NCBI RefSeq assembly: GCF_017104965.1
Contig: NZ_JAAGPR010000006.1
Location: 62,001-126,000 of the forward strand
DNA from: Paraburkholderia sp. Ac-20340
Lineage (GTDB): Bacteria > Pseudomonadota > Gammaproteobacteria > Burkholderiales > Burkholderiaceae
Length of the DNA stretch: 64,000 bases
Direction of reading: 5' to 3'
Positions 41,227 to 50,093 of the stretch are shown piece by piece. The notes under the pieces were generated by a model that did no database searches, was not told the DNA's origin, and saw only the letters and a program-made list of their open reading frames with translations. Within the stretch, counting starts at the first letter, position 1, and each line of letters opens with the position of its first letter. The translations under genes were made by a program, and so were the position numbers.

Positions 41227-41742
41227 TCAAGCGTGCGCTTGCCAGAACGCGCGCTGTACACGCATCACGTCGTCCTCCACATCGGCTACGGGGCCGATCA
41301 GATCGACGGGCTTCTGGCAGTGATCGAATACATAACGCGACGACACACTCATGGTGGGGTTTTCCGCGTGATTGCCGGTCGCTTCCAGCAGCCGTTCCTC
41401 CGTCATGCCATACACCACGCGGCCGATATTGGCCCAGTAGGCCGTGCCCGCACACATGCAGCACGGCTCGACCGACGTATAAAGCGTGCAGTCCCAAAGA
41501 TAATCGGCGCTGAAATTCATGGCCGCAATACGCGCGAGCACGGCTTCCGCGTGATTGACGGTATCCACGTTGCCTTGTTCGATCAGCACGGTTTCGTGAT
41601 CGGGGCCGACGAGGATCGCGCCGAACGGATGGTGGCCAAACGACGCGGCGCGCTCGCCCACGGCCGCCGCGCGGCGCAGATGGCGCACGATCTGCTCGTG
41701 CGTAGGTGCGCTGCGCGGTGCGGCGGTGATGTCAGTGCTCAT
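41227..41742 (-). CDS. Zinc-dependent nucleoside/nucleobase deaminase (CDA superfamily)
   Basis: A 171-residue cytidine-deaminase-superfamily enzyme with the zinc site H64-A-E66 (TVNHAEAVLA; Glu66 is the proton shuttle) and P93-C94-x-x-C97 (SVEPCCMCAG). The start is the ATG at 41742 preceded by GGAGACAG; the frame stays open upstream but that part lies in the binding-protein gene. It is 41 bases downstream of a BMP-family binding protein on the same strand, so the pair probably handles an imported purine-type substrate. Guanine deaminase-like or related nucleobase deaminase is likely; TadA is less likely because of this context. Confidence 0.82.
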   Translation of the reverse strand: MSTDITAAPRSAPTHEQIVRHLRRAAAVGERAASFGHHPFGAILVGPDHETVLIEQGNVDTVNHAEAVLARIAAMNFSADYLWDCTLYTSVEPCCMCAGTAYWANIGRVVYGMTEERLLEATGNHAENPTMSVSSRYVFDHCQKPVDLIGPVADVEDDVMRVQRAFWQAHA

Positions 41743-41783
41743 CCTGTCTCCTGCATGTGATGTTTTATAGCTTGTTTTAAGGC

Positions 41784-42884
41784 TTATTTCGGTACCGTGC
41801 CGTCCACGCCTTCGACGAACCAGTTCAGGCGCAGCAGATCGGCATCGCCCAACGACTTGCCTGCTGCCACGCGAATCGTGCCTGCCTGATCTTTGATCGG
41901 GCCCGCGAACGGATCGAACGTGCCGGCAACGATGGCGTCGCGCTTTGCAGCCAGCGCTTTTTGCGCGGTGGGCGAGACGGCCTGCGTATTGATATCGGCG
42001 AGGTCGATGGCCTTTTCCTTGAGACCCCACCAGACCGGCGCATTGGTCCACGTGCCAGCCATGACCTGCTGGACCAGATGCGAGTAGTACACGCCCCAGT
42101 TGCTCACACACGCACCAAGTTGCGCGTTGGGGCCGAACTTCTTCATGTCCGAGTCCCAGCCAAAGGCGTGCACTTTCTTTTGCTCGGCGGTTTGCATCGT
42201 CGCGGTGGAGTCGGTGTTCTGAATCAGCACGTCCGCGCCCTGGCCGATCAGCGTTTCGGCGGCCTGCTTTTCGCGGCCCGGGTCGAACCAGCTATTGATC
42301 CACAACACCTTGACCTTGGCTTTGGGATTCACCGATCGCGCGCCCATCGTAAAGGCGTCGATATTGCGCACGACTTCGGGAACCGGCACGGAACCCACGA
42401 AGCCCAGCGTATTCGTTTTCGTCGTATAGCCCGCTACGAGGCCCGCCAGATACGCGCTTTGATAGGTGCGCACATCATAGGTCGCGAAGTTCGGCGCTTT
42501 CTTGTAGCCGGTTGCGTGCATGAAAACCGCATCGGGGTAATCCTTGGCAACTTTTAGTTCGAAGTCCTGAAAGCCAAAGCTCGACCCCACGATGATCTTA
42601 TTGCCCTTCGCCGCGAGGTCGCGGAATACGCGCTCGGAATCGGCCGATTCCGGGACGTCTTCGACGCGCGTGACCTTGATCTTGTCGCCGTATTGCGCTT
42701 CGACGGCCTTGACGCCCTGTTCGTGAGCGTAAGTCCAGCCCGCATCGCCGGGATTGCCGAGATAGACGAAGGCGACGCCGATGGGCGGCGTGGCCGCATG
42801 GCCGATACCGCTCGTGAGTGCGGCGAACAGCGCGGTCATAACCGTGGCGCAGGCGCGGCGAACGCGCGTCTTGGGTGATTTCAT
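41784..42884 (-). CDS. BMP-family ABC transporter substrate-binding protein
   Basis: A 366-residue periplasmic binding protein of the BMP (PnrA-like) family, typically binding nucleosides or purines. The signal peptide is MKSPKTRVRRACATVMTALF... ending GHAA before TPPIGVAFVYLGNPGDAGW, the family N-motif. VGSSFGFQDFELKVAKDYPD, IDAFTMGARSVNP and DVLIQNTDSTATMQTAE match BMP binding-cleft regions. GGAG lies just upstream of the chosen ATG. The permease and ATPase genes usually found beside such a protein are not in this window. Confidence 0.86.
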   Translation of the reverse strand: MKSPKTRVRRACATVMTALFAALTSGIGHAATPPIGVAFVYLGNPGDAGWTYAHEQGVKAVEAQYGDKIKVTRVEDVPESADSERVFRDLAAKGNKIIVGSSFGFQDFELKVAKDYPDAVFMHATGYKKAPNFATYDVRTYQSAYLAGLVAGYTTKTNTLGFVGSVPVPEVVRNIDAFTMGARSVNPKAKVKVLWINSWFDPGREKQAAETLIGQGADVLIQNTDSTATMQTAEQKKVHAFGWDSDMKKFGPNAQLGACVSNWGVYYSHLVQQVMAGTWTNAPVWWGLKEKAIDLADINTQAVSPTAQKALAAKRDAIVAGTFDPFAGPIKDQAGTIRVAAGKSLGDADLLRLNWFVEGVDGTVPK

Positions 42885-43267
42885 GAAGGCTCCAGAAAAA
42901 GGGCAAAAGTCGTCCGATGCACCATCTTCACGAGCCAAATATTGGGGAAATATTTGTTGTCGTTATCGTCGGTATAACAAATATCGTATGAAAGCGGCGG
43001 TTCGGTAGATCGCTTACGCCATAAGCCTGAGCGGGCGGGCATGCGCGATGCGCACTGAAGCAGGTTTTGTGCGCATCGCACGGCCTGCGGGCCAGCCTGG
43101 GGCGATGCGTGACGGGTTTCCACGCACTGCACGGGGCGCGCTTCTGGCGCCTGGCCGCCGCGAAGCTGGCGAAAAGCGCACGCAGACGTCGCCCGGCGTG
43201 TGGAATCTGCACAATCAGTCACGTGCCTGTCTTCGGGCGGGCGCGTGCCCAACAAGGAGAAACGGCC
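42885..43267. other. Divergent intergenic region between the BMP protein and the sedolisin
   Basis: 383 bases with no supported gene. They hold the divergent promoters and an 11-bp inverted repeat (listed). The left 120 bases are AT-rich, with repeated ATATT/AATAT words around 42938-42985 that may form the BMP promoter. AAGGAGA at 43254-43260 is the sedolisin ribosome site. Confidence 0.5.
43045..43079. repeat. 11-bp perfect inverted repeat GCGATGCGCAC / GTGCGCATCGC
   Basis: The arms are 43045-43055 and 43069-43079 with a 13-base spacer. It lies between divergent genes, so an operator is possible. On RNA it would form a stable hairpin in the sedolisin leader if transcription starts upstream. 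Confidence 0.45.
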
Positions 43268-44875
43268 ATGTCCAGGCATCCCGTGGCAGGCAGTGACCAT
43301 CCCGTACCGGCTGGCGCGCAATGCGTCGGCGCATGTGATCCGGCGGACCATTTCGACGTCGTGCTGATCTTGCGACGCCAGGACGAAGCGGGTTTCCGCG
43401 CGCTGGTGGACGGCATCACCGCTGGTGCGCCCGGCGCCCAGCCGGTTTCGCGCGCGGACTACGAGCAGCGCTTTGGCGCGTCGGCGGCCGACGTGAAGCG
43501 CGCCGAGGCCTTCGCCAGCGCGCATGGCCTCGCGGTCGTGAAGGCCGATGCGGGCGCGCGCCGCGTCGTGCTTTCGGGCACGGTGCAGCAATACAACGAC
43601 GCATTCGGCGTCGATCTCCAGCGTTTCGAGCATCAGGTCGGCACGCTCAAACAGCATTTTCGCCAGCCGGTTGGCCCCGTGCATCTGCCCGACGACATGC
43701 ACGAAATCGTCACGGCCGTCGTGGGTCTCGACAGCCGCGCGAAGGTGCAACCGCATTTCCGCATCGAATCGACTGCGCCCGCTTCGGTGGGCGACGGTCC
43801 CGTGCATGCGCCGATCCGTGCCGCGCGCGCCGTGAGCCGCTCGTTCACGCCGCTGCAACTGGCCGATCTCTACGACTTCCCGGCGGGCGACGGCAAGGGC
43901 CAATGCATCGCGCTGATCGAAATGGGCGGCGGCTACGCGCAAGCGGATCTGCAGGCCTACTTCAGCGCGCTGGGCGTGGCGCAGCCGCAGGTCGAGGCCG
44001 TGTCGGTCGACCAGACGAAAAACGCGCCCACGGGCGACCCGAACGGCCCGGACGGCGAAGTCACGCTCGACGTGGAAATTGCCGGTTCGCTCGCGCCCGC
44101 CGCGTTGATCGCCGTGTATTTCGCACCCAATAGCGAGGCCGGCTTCGTCAATGCCGTGAGCGCCGCACTGCACGACAGCCAGCGCAAGCCGTCGGTCATC
44201 TCGATCAGTTGGGGCGCGCCGGAATCCGTGTGGTCGCAGCAGTCGCTGGGGGCGCTCAACGATGCCTTGCAGACGGCCGTGGCGCTGGGCGTGACGGTTT
44301 GTGCGGCGTCCGGCGACAGCGGCTCGGAGGACGGCGTGGGCGATGGCGCCGATCACGTCGATTTCCCCGCTTCGAGCCCGTATGTGCTCGGTTGCGGCGG
44401 CACGCACGTGACGGCGGCGAACGGGCGCATTTCGCGCGAGACGGTCTGGAGCAACGGTAGCGATGGTGCGACGGGCGGCGGTGTCAGCATGACGTTTGCA
44501 CTGCCCGCGTGGCAAAAGGGCCTGCGGCTCGTGCGCGCGAACGGCGGCGCGGGGTCGCTGGTGCGGCGCGGCGTGCCTGATGTTGCGGGCGATGCCGATC
44601 CGGCCACGGGCTACGCGGTGCATATCGGCGGCACGGATACGGTGGTGGGCGGCACGAGCGCCGTCGCGCCGCTGTGGGCCGCGCTGATCGCGCGTATCAA
44701 CGCGAGCGGCGGCAAGGCGGCGGGCTTCGTCAACGCGAAGCTTTACGCGCAACCCGGCGCGTTCAACGACGTCACCAGCGGCAGTAATGGCGACTACACC
44801 GCGGGGCCCGGCTGGGACGCCTGCACGGGGCTCGGCACGCCGGTGGGCAGCAAGGTGGCTGCCGCGCTCGCTTAA
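43268..44875 (+). CDS. S53 family peptidase (sedolisin/kumamolisin-like)
   Basis: A 535-residue serine-carboxyl peptidase, a class usually active at acid pH. A pro-domain occupies about residues 1-175 (DEAGFRALVDGI, YEQRFGASAADVKRAEAFA, the latter the Pro-kuma pattern). The catalytic core has Glu and Asp in G-E-V-T-L-D-V-E (about 264-271), the oxyanion region ISISWGAPESVWSQ, and the nucleophile Ser in GGTSAVAPLWAAL (about 463). The calcium site near the C-terminus is FNDVTSGSNGDY and GPGWDACTGLG. ATG 43268 has AAGGAGA seven bases upstream. No signal peptide precedes the pro-domain, as in some kumamolisins, so its secretion route is unclear. Confidence 0.9.
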   Translation: MSRHPVAGSDHPVPAGAQCVGACDPADHFDVVLILRRQDEAGFRALVDGITAGAPGAQPVSRADYEQRFGASAADVKRAEAFASAHGLAVVKADAGARRVVLSGTVQQYNDAFGVDLQRFEHQVGTLKQHFRQPVGPVHLPDDMHEIVTAVVGLDSRAKVQPHFRIESTAPASVGDGPVHAPIRAARAVSRSFTPLQLADLYDFPAGDGKGQCIALIEMGGGYAQADLQAYFSALGVAQPQVEAVSVDQTKNAPTGDPNGPDGEVTLDVEIAGSLAPAALIAVYFAPNSEAGFVNAVSAALHDSQRKPSVISISWGAPESVWSQQSLGALNDALQTAVALGVTVCAASGDSGSEDGVGDGADHVDFPASSPYVLGCGGTHVTAANGRISRETVWSNGSDGATGGGVSMTFALPAWQKGLRLVRANGGAGSLVRRGVPDVAGDADPATGYAVHIGGTDTVVGGTSAVAPLWAALIARINASGGKAAGFVNAKLYAQPGAFNDVTSGSNGDYTAGPGWDACTGLGTPVGSKVAAALA

Positions 44876-44967
44876 ACGGTGGTCCCAGGCGCGTTCGGTA
44901 TAGCATCGATGACGGCCACGGCGCGTTCAGCGTCGTGCTCCGCAGCTTGAGTTTCCGGTTTTTGCTT

Positions 44968-45019
44968 CCTGTTTCCGATGGTATCCGAGGGGCTTCGGAA
45001 GTTTCCGAAGCGAAACAGG
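44968..45019 (+). repeat. Nested inverted repeats upstream of the S10 peptidase gene
   Basis: Outer arms CCTGTTTC (44968-44975) and GAAACAGG (45012-45019) enclose an 18-base palindrome CTTCGGAA-GT-TTCCGAAG (44993-45010). The block ends 54 bases before the ATG. It could be an operator or a structured 5' leader; there is no T tract to suggest a terminator. Confidence 0.5.
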
Positions 45020-45073
45020 CGCTCCGTTCGCGTAGCTATCGCACGGAAGGCGCGCCACGAGCAAGGAGACGAC

Positions 45074-46741
45074 ATGAACGACGAGGCGCATTCCAGCAAC
45101 GGCAACGGGCACGCATCGGGCCCGGCGGGCGGCAACGGCAAGCATCGCAGCCCGGCCGACCAGCCGTGTTTCGATCCGACTGCCTACGGCAACGGCCCCG
45201 ACGACTTCGTCACCGACATGACCGAGAACGCCGCGATCACGCATCACGCGCTCCAGGTCGGCAGCGAGGTGATTGCCTATACGGCGACGGCGGGCCACCT
45301 GGTTACCGTCGACCCGAGCAGTTCGCAGCCCAACGCGAAGATTTTTTACGTAGCGTTCACGAAGGACGGCGTGCAGGCGCAGGATCGTGCCGTGACGTTC
45401 TTCTATAACGGCGGGCCGGGCTCGTCTTCGGTATTCGTGTTGCTGGGCTCGTTCGCGCCTAAACGCATCAAGACGTCGATGCCGGGCTTTACGCCGCCCG
45501 CGCCTTATACGCTCGAAGACAATCCAGACAGCCTGCTCGATCGCAGCGATCTCATCTTTATCAATCCGGTGGGCACCGGTTATTCGGCGGCTGTGGCGCC
45601 GCATCACAATCGCGATTTCTGGGGCGTGGATCAAGACGCCGATTCGCTCAAGCAATTTATCAAACGCTATCTGAGCGCGAACGATCGCTGGAATTCGCCG
45701 AAGTTTTTATACGGCGAATCGTATGGCACGGCGCGTAGTTGCGTGCTCGCTTATCGCTTGCATGAGGACGGCGTGGATCTGAACGGCATCACGCTGCAAT
45801 CGTCGATTCTCGATTACACGCAAAGCGGCAATCCAGTGGGCGCGTTACCCACAGCGGCCGCCGATGCCTGGTTCCATAAGCGCCTGGGCGTGAAGCCCGC
45901 GCCTAAAGATCTGAATGCGTTCGCGGCGCAAGTGGCGCAATTCGCCCGCACCGATTACATGACGGCGCTCGAAAAATTCCCCAATCCGCACAATGCTGCG
46001 CTTCCTGCCACGCTCAAGAAGCTTTCGCAATACACGGGCATCGACACGCAAACGCTCGAATCGTGGAATCTGGATATTGCCGCTTACGACAGCCGCGGTA
46101 ATTCGCTTTTTCTCACGACGCTGCTTAAAGACAAGGGCATGGCGCTCGGTTCCTACGATGGACGCGTGACCGCTATCGACACGGGCATCGCCGGCAATAT
46201 CGATCCGAATTCAGGCGGTAACGATCCGACCATGACGGCCGTGACGGGCGTTTATACGGCAATGTGGAGCAGCTATTTGAACGAGACGCTGAAATTCCGC
46301 ACCAATTCCTCGTTCACGGATCTCAACGATCAGGCTTTCAAGAACTGGGACTTCGGCCATATCGATCCAACCGGCGCGCAGAAGGGGCGCGATGCGCAGG
46401 GCAATATCGTGCTGTATACGGCAGGCGATCTGGCCGCGGTGATGGCCTTGAATCCCGATCTGCGTGTGTTATCGGCGAATGGGTATTACGACTTCGTCAC
46501 GCCGTTTTATCAGACCGTGATCGATCTGCAGAAGATGCCGCTGCTCGACCAGAAAGTGCGCAATAACCTAAGCGCGCGTTTTTATCCGTCCGGGCATATG
46601 GTCTATCTGGACGGCGCGTCGCGCACCGCGCTCAAGGCCGATCTGGCCAAACTCTATCAGAGCGCGGTGACGGACCGCCCGGCCATCGCCCGCATTCGCG
46701 CGCTGCAGCGCATGAGTACGATGAGCGCGATGCATCATTGA
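45074..46741 (+). CDS. S10 family serine carboxypeptidase
   Basis: A 555-residue carboxypeptidase-Y-type enzyme. The oxyanion/substrate motif is NGGPGSSSVFVLLGSFAP, the nucleophile is in LYGESYGTARS (Ser about 216), the Asp is in NGYYDFVTPFYQT (about 471), and the His is in YPSGHMVYLD (about 506). ATG 45074 has AAGGAG six bases upstream. The N-terminal 45 residues are Gly/Asn/His-rich and do not form a normal signal peptide. It lies 198 bases after the sedolisin in the same direction. Both enzymes belong to families that work best in acid, so they may act together on peptides outside the cytoplasm. Confidence 0.88.
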   Translation: MNDEAHSSNGNGHASGPAGGNGKHRSPADQPCFDPTAYGNGPDDFVTDMTENAAITHHALQVGSEVIAYTATAGHLVTVDPSSSQPNAKIFYVAFTKDGVQAQDRAVTFFYNGGPGSSSVFVLLGSFAPKRIKTSMPGFTPPAPYTLEDNPDSLLDRSDLIFINPVGTGYSAAVAPHHNRDFWGVDQDADSLKQFIKRYLSANDRWNSPKFLYGESYGTARSCVLAYRLHEDGVDLNGITLQSSILDYTQSGNPVGALPTAAADAWFHKRLGVKPAPKDLNAFAAQVAQFARTDYMTALEKFPNPHNAALPATLKKLSQYTGIDTQTLESWNLDIAAYDSRGNSLFLTTLLKDKGMALGSYDGRVTAIDTGIAGNIDPNSGGNDPTMTAVTGVYTAMWSSYLNETLKFRTNSSFTDLNDQAFKNWDFGHIDPTGAQKGRDAQGNIVLYTAGDLAAVMALNPDLRVLSANGYYDFVTPFYQTVIDLQKMPLLDQKVRNNLSARFYPSGHMVYLDGASRTALKADLAKLYQSAVTDRPAIARIRALQRMSTMSAMHH

Positions 46742-46755
46742 TGTGTGCGGGACGT

Positions 46756-47283
46756 CTAGTCCAGACGTCCGCGTGCCATTGCCTCCAGACACGCGCGGGC
46801 ATCGCCCTGCACGATGCGCGCCGCGCAGGCGATCATCAGATTCTTTGGCAGACCGAAGTCTTCTACCTGGTAACCGCGTTCGCACACGTGTCCTTGCGCG
46901 TCGGCCTTTGATGGCACGCGCTCGATCAGCGTGCCTTGATCGGTCGTGTAAGCCCAGATTTCCTTGCCGAGCGCGGCGGCGAAACCGATTTCGAATGCCG
47001 TGCCCGAATCCGGTTCGCCGGGACCGCGAAAGTCGTCCACGTTGGCCATGACGATGTCGGCGCTGCGAATGGCGTCGATATTGGCGCGATAGATCCACGC
47101 GGCCTGGCGCGGGCCGTCCAGATCGGCGGGCGCCTGGGCGTCGAGCGGATAAAGCCCTTCGAAACCGTATTCCGCGCAGGCGGCGACGAGGCGCGCGCCG
47201 TGTTCGACGGCGTCGAGGCGGAACACGTCGAAGCCCGCGAGATACACGCGCGGGCGGCGGGGCGAAGTGGCGAGCGTCATCAT
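46756..47283 (-). CDS. Nucleoside 2-deoxyribosyltransferase-like protein
   Basis: A 175-residue protein matching the Nuc_deoxyrib_tr fold. It has RVYLAGFDVFRLDA at the start and GLYPLD. A segment IYRANIDAIRSADIVMANVDDFRGPGEPDSGTAFEIGFA, quoted here only by its ends IYRANID and GTAFEIGFA, contains the acidic catalytic Asp/Glu of the family. GGAGG lies seven bases upstream of ATG 47283; the frame is open further but without protein-like sequence. It probably exchanges or hydrolyses bases of deoxynucleosides in salvage. It is convergent with the S10 gene. Confidence 0.82.
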   Translation of the reverse strand: MMTLATSPRRPRVYLAGFDVFRLDAVEHGARLVAACAEYGFEGLYPLDAQAPADLDGPRQAAWIYRANIDAIRSADIVMANVDDFRGPGEPDSGTAFEIGFAAALGKEIWAYTTDQGTLIERVPSKADAQGHVCERGYQVEDFGLPKNLMIACAARIVQGDARACLEAMARGRLD

Positions 47284-47562
47284 GTGTGTGCCTCCATGCG
47301 AAGTTGCCGAATGGTTCCGATACGAAACTCGAACGCCGATTCTAGCCCGCCGCCGTGCGCATGCGCAGATTCGGCTTGTCTTACGAATTGTTGACAGCCG
47401 GAAAGCCGCGCCGCTACGATCATGGGGTTTGTCATGCCGTTTGCATGCGGCGGACGCTACCGGTAACATGCCGGCCATCTGCTGCGTTTTGCAGCAACCG
47501 CCTAAAACACGAAAAAGACGCGGCGCATCCGCTCCGATCTTTGCGCACACCATGTGGAGACC

Positions 47563-48888
47563 ATGAATACACTCGCCAGCGGCCTGACGGGCGCCGCACG
47601 ACAGCAACTCGAATCCCGCGCCTACGGGAAGGCCACGCTGCGCCTTTTGCCGTTCCTGTTTCTCTGCTATGTCGCGGCCTATCTGGACCGCGTGAACGTG
47701 GGCTTTGCGAAGTTGCAGATGCTCAGCGACCTGCAATTCAGCGAAACCGTTTATGGCCTTGGGGCCGGCATTTTCTTTATCGGCTACTTTTTCTTCGAAG
47801 TGCCGAGCAACCTGCTGATGCACAAGGTTGGAGCACGCGTCTGGATCGCGCGCATCATGCTCACGTGGGCCGTGATTTCAGCGGCTTCGCTATTCGTGAA
47901 GACGCCCACGCAGTTCTATTTCGTGCGTTTTCTGCTGGGCGTGGCCGAAGCGGGTTTCTTCCCCGGCATCGTGCTGTATCTGACCTACTGGTTTCCCGCT
48001 GCGCGGCGCAGCCGCATGAACGCGCTGTTCATGATCGGCATTCCGGTGGCGGGCGTGTTGGGCGGCCCGCTTTCGGGCTGGATTCTCGCGGCTTTCAACG
48101 GCCGTGACGGCATGACGAGCTGGCAATGGCTGTTTTTGATCGAGGCGCTGCCTTCGTTCGTGCTGGGCGTGATTACGCTTTTCTATCTGCCCAATAGCAT
48201 TCGTGCGGCGAAGTGGCTGACGAATGAAGAACGCGATCTGCTCGAAAAGAACATTCAAGCCGATCAGGCGGGCAAGGGCCACGCATCGGTGGCTTCGGTG
48301 TTCGGCAATGGTCGCGTGTGGCTCATGGCCGGCATTTACTTTTGCTGCATGATGGGTCTTTACGGCATCAGTTTCTATCTGCCGACGCTGATTAAAGCGA
48401 GTGGCGTGAAAGACGCGCTCGATGTGGGCCTGCTGACTGCCATTCCTTATGCTTGCGCCGTGTTCAGCATGCTGTTCGTGGCGAAGAGCGCGGACCGCAA
48501 TGGCGAGCGTCGCTGGCATTTCGCCATTGCCGCATTCGCATCGGCGCTCGGGCTGTATTTCAGCACGGTATTCGCCAACAATGTGCCGCTCGCGATGCTC
48601 GCGCTTTCGGTGGGCGCAGCGGGCATGCTCGCCACCATGCCGGTGTTCTGGGCGTGGCCGAGTGCGATTCTGGCGGGTGGTTCGGCAGCGGCGGCGATCG
48701 GCATGATCAATTCGATCGGCAATCTCGCGGGTTTCGTGAGCCCGTCGATTATCGGCTGGATGAAGGATGTCACGCATAGCACCAATGCGGGCATGTATTG
48801 CGTGGCGGCGGCGATGGCCGTGGGCGCGGTGCTGGCGCTGCTGCAGCCGAAGGAAATCGTCAATAGCCGGGGTGCAGGCGGCGCGTGA
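47563..48888 (+). CDS. MFS transporter, anion:cation symporter (ACS) family
   Basis: A 441-residue 12-span transporter. Family landmarks are FLFLCYVAAYLDRVNVGFAK near TM1, FFEVPSNLLMHKVGARVWIARIM (read by its parts FEVPSNLL and GARVWIAR), RFLLGVAEAGFFPG, and the loop before TM7 with LLEKNIQADQ. ACS members move organic anions such as tartrate, phthalate, hexuronates or galactonate with protons; the substrate here is unknown and no catabolic gene adjoins. Start 47563 has GGAG four bases upstream; ATG 47554 is an alternative. Confidence 0.88.
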   Translation: MNTLASGLTGAARQQLESRAYGKATLRLLPFLFLCYVAAYLDRVNVGFAKLQMLSDLQFSETVYGLGAGIFFIGYFFFEVPSNLLMHKVGARVWIARIMLTWAVISAASLFVKTPTQFYFVRFLLGVAEAGFFPGIVLYLTYWFPAARRSRMNALFMIGIPVAGVLGGPLSGWILAAFNGRDGMTSWQWLFLIEALPSFVLGVITLFYLPNSIRAAKWLTNEERDLLEKNIQADQAGKGHASVASVFGNGRVWLMAGIYFCCMMGLYGISFYLPTLIKASGVKDALDVGLLTAIPYACAVFSMLFVAKSADRNGERRWHFAIAAFASALGLYFSTVFANNVPLAMLALSVGAAGMLATMPVFWAWPSAILAGGSAAAAIGMINSIGNLAGFVSPSIIGWMKDVTHSTNAGMYCVAAAMAVGAVLALLQPKEIVNSRGAGGA

Positions 48889-48907
48889 TTTCGCGGACCG
48901 AATAGAG

Positions 48908-48941
48908 AAAAAAGCAGCAGATGCGTCCGCTGCTTTTTTTT
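48908..48941 (+). terminator. Terminator after the MFS gene
   Basis: AAAAAAGCAGC (48908-48918) pairs with GCTGCTTTTTT (48929-48939) around a 10-base loop, followed by further T residues. It is a textbook intrinsic terminator 19 bases after the stop. Confidence 0.88.
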
Positions 48942-49012
48942 CGCCCGGAGTTTTCGTGGGCTGGTTTGCCGCGCTAACATCATGTCTGCAATCACTCGAC
49001 GAGGCGGCGGGC

Positions 49013-49963
49013 ATGAGGGAGCAGAGGGGGCGAAGGGCGCGACGCGCAATCGGTATCCGGGCTGTAATCCGCGCCGTAATTGCAGGCTTGGGCATCGGCG
49101 CGCTGCTGGCATTGCCTGATGCTGCGCAGGCGCAGTTCGCGCAACCCACGCTCGAAAAAATCGAGTCGGCCAATCGCATCGCCATCGGTTATCGCGAAGC
49201 GTCCTTGCCGTTTTCATACCGCGATGCGAATGGCAAGGTTATCGGTTTTTCGCAGGACATTTGCGATCGTATTATCGCGGCTGTGAAGGCCAGGGCGCAG
49301 CGTCCGAATCTGGAAGTGCGCTTCATTCCCGTCACGTCGCAAAACCGCATTCCGCTCGTGCAAAACGGCACCGTCGATCTGGAATGTGGCGTGACCACGC
49401 ATCTGCGTTCGCGCCAGAGTCAGGTGACGTTTTCGAATACCTTCTTTATTGCCAGCACACGGCTGCTCACGCGCAAGGAATCGGGTATTCACGATTTCAA
49501 GGATCTCGCGGGCAAAAGCGTGCTGACGAATCAGACTACGACGTCCGAACGTATTCTTCGACTCATGAATCTGCAGAAGCAGATGGATATGCGTGTGATC
49601 AGCGCGAAGGATTACACACAGGGGCGCACGGAACTCGAAGCGGGGCGCGCCGTGGCCTACATGATGGATGATGTGTTGCTCGCGGGCGTGCGATCGTTGA
49701 GCGCGCATCCATCGGATTGGGTGATCGTGGGCACGCCGCAATCGTGGGAAGCCTATGCTTTCATGATGCGCAATGGCGACCCTGCATTCCGGCAACTCGT
49801 CAACGATACGATGAGCGCGATGATGAAGAGCGGCGAAATGGCCCGGCTCTATCGCAAGTGGTTCGAAGAACCGATTCCGCCGCGCGGCGTGACCATCGAT
49901 TTCCCGATGAACGGACAGTTGCGCGCGCTATATGCCGCGCCGGACGATCGCGCGCTCGACTGA
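49013..49963 (+). CDS. Amino acid ABC transporter substrate-binding protein (GltI-like)
   Basis: A 316-residue periplasmic binding protein of the SBP_bac_3 family, closest in style to glutamate/aspartate-binding GltI. It has the signal peptide RRAIGIRAVIRAVIAGLGIG... ending AQAQ, then LEKIESANRIAIGYREASLP, GKVIGFSQDICDRI, DLECGVTTHLRSRQ and DFKDLAGKSVLTNQTTTSE. The ATG at 49013 was chosen because upstream codons lie beyond the terminator region. No permease or ATPase genes are adjacent, so it is an orphan binding protein that must share a transporter encoded elsewhere. Confidence 0.85.
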   Translation: MREQRGRRARRAIGIRAVIRAVIAGLGIGALLALPDAAQAQFAQPTLEKIESANRIAIGYREASLPFSYRDANGKVIGFSQDICDRIIAAVKARAQRPNLEVRFIPVTSQNRIPLVQNGTVDLECGVTTHLRSRQSQVTFSNTFFIASTRLLTRKESGIHDFKDLAGKSVLTNQTTTSERILRLMNLQKQMDMRVISAKDYTQGRTELEAGRAVAYMMDDVLLAGVRSLSAHPSDWVIVGTPQSWEAYAFMMRNGDPAFRQLVNDTMSAMMKSGEMARLYRKWFEEPIPPRGVTIDFPMNGQLRALYAAPDDRALD

Positions 49964-50093
49964 GACTAAAACTGGGACCGGGACCTGCGTGCGGGCTTTT
50001 TTGCGGGCCGCGCCGCAGACGTGAGATGATCTCGGTCCTGAACGACGCGCGCCCGTCTGAGGCCGCGCAGCAACTGAACGAACGGGAGCGGAC

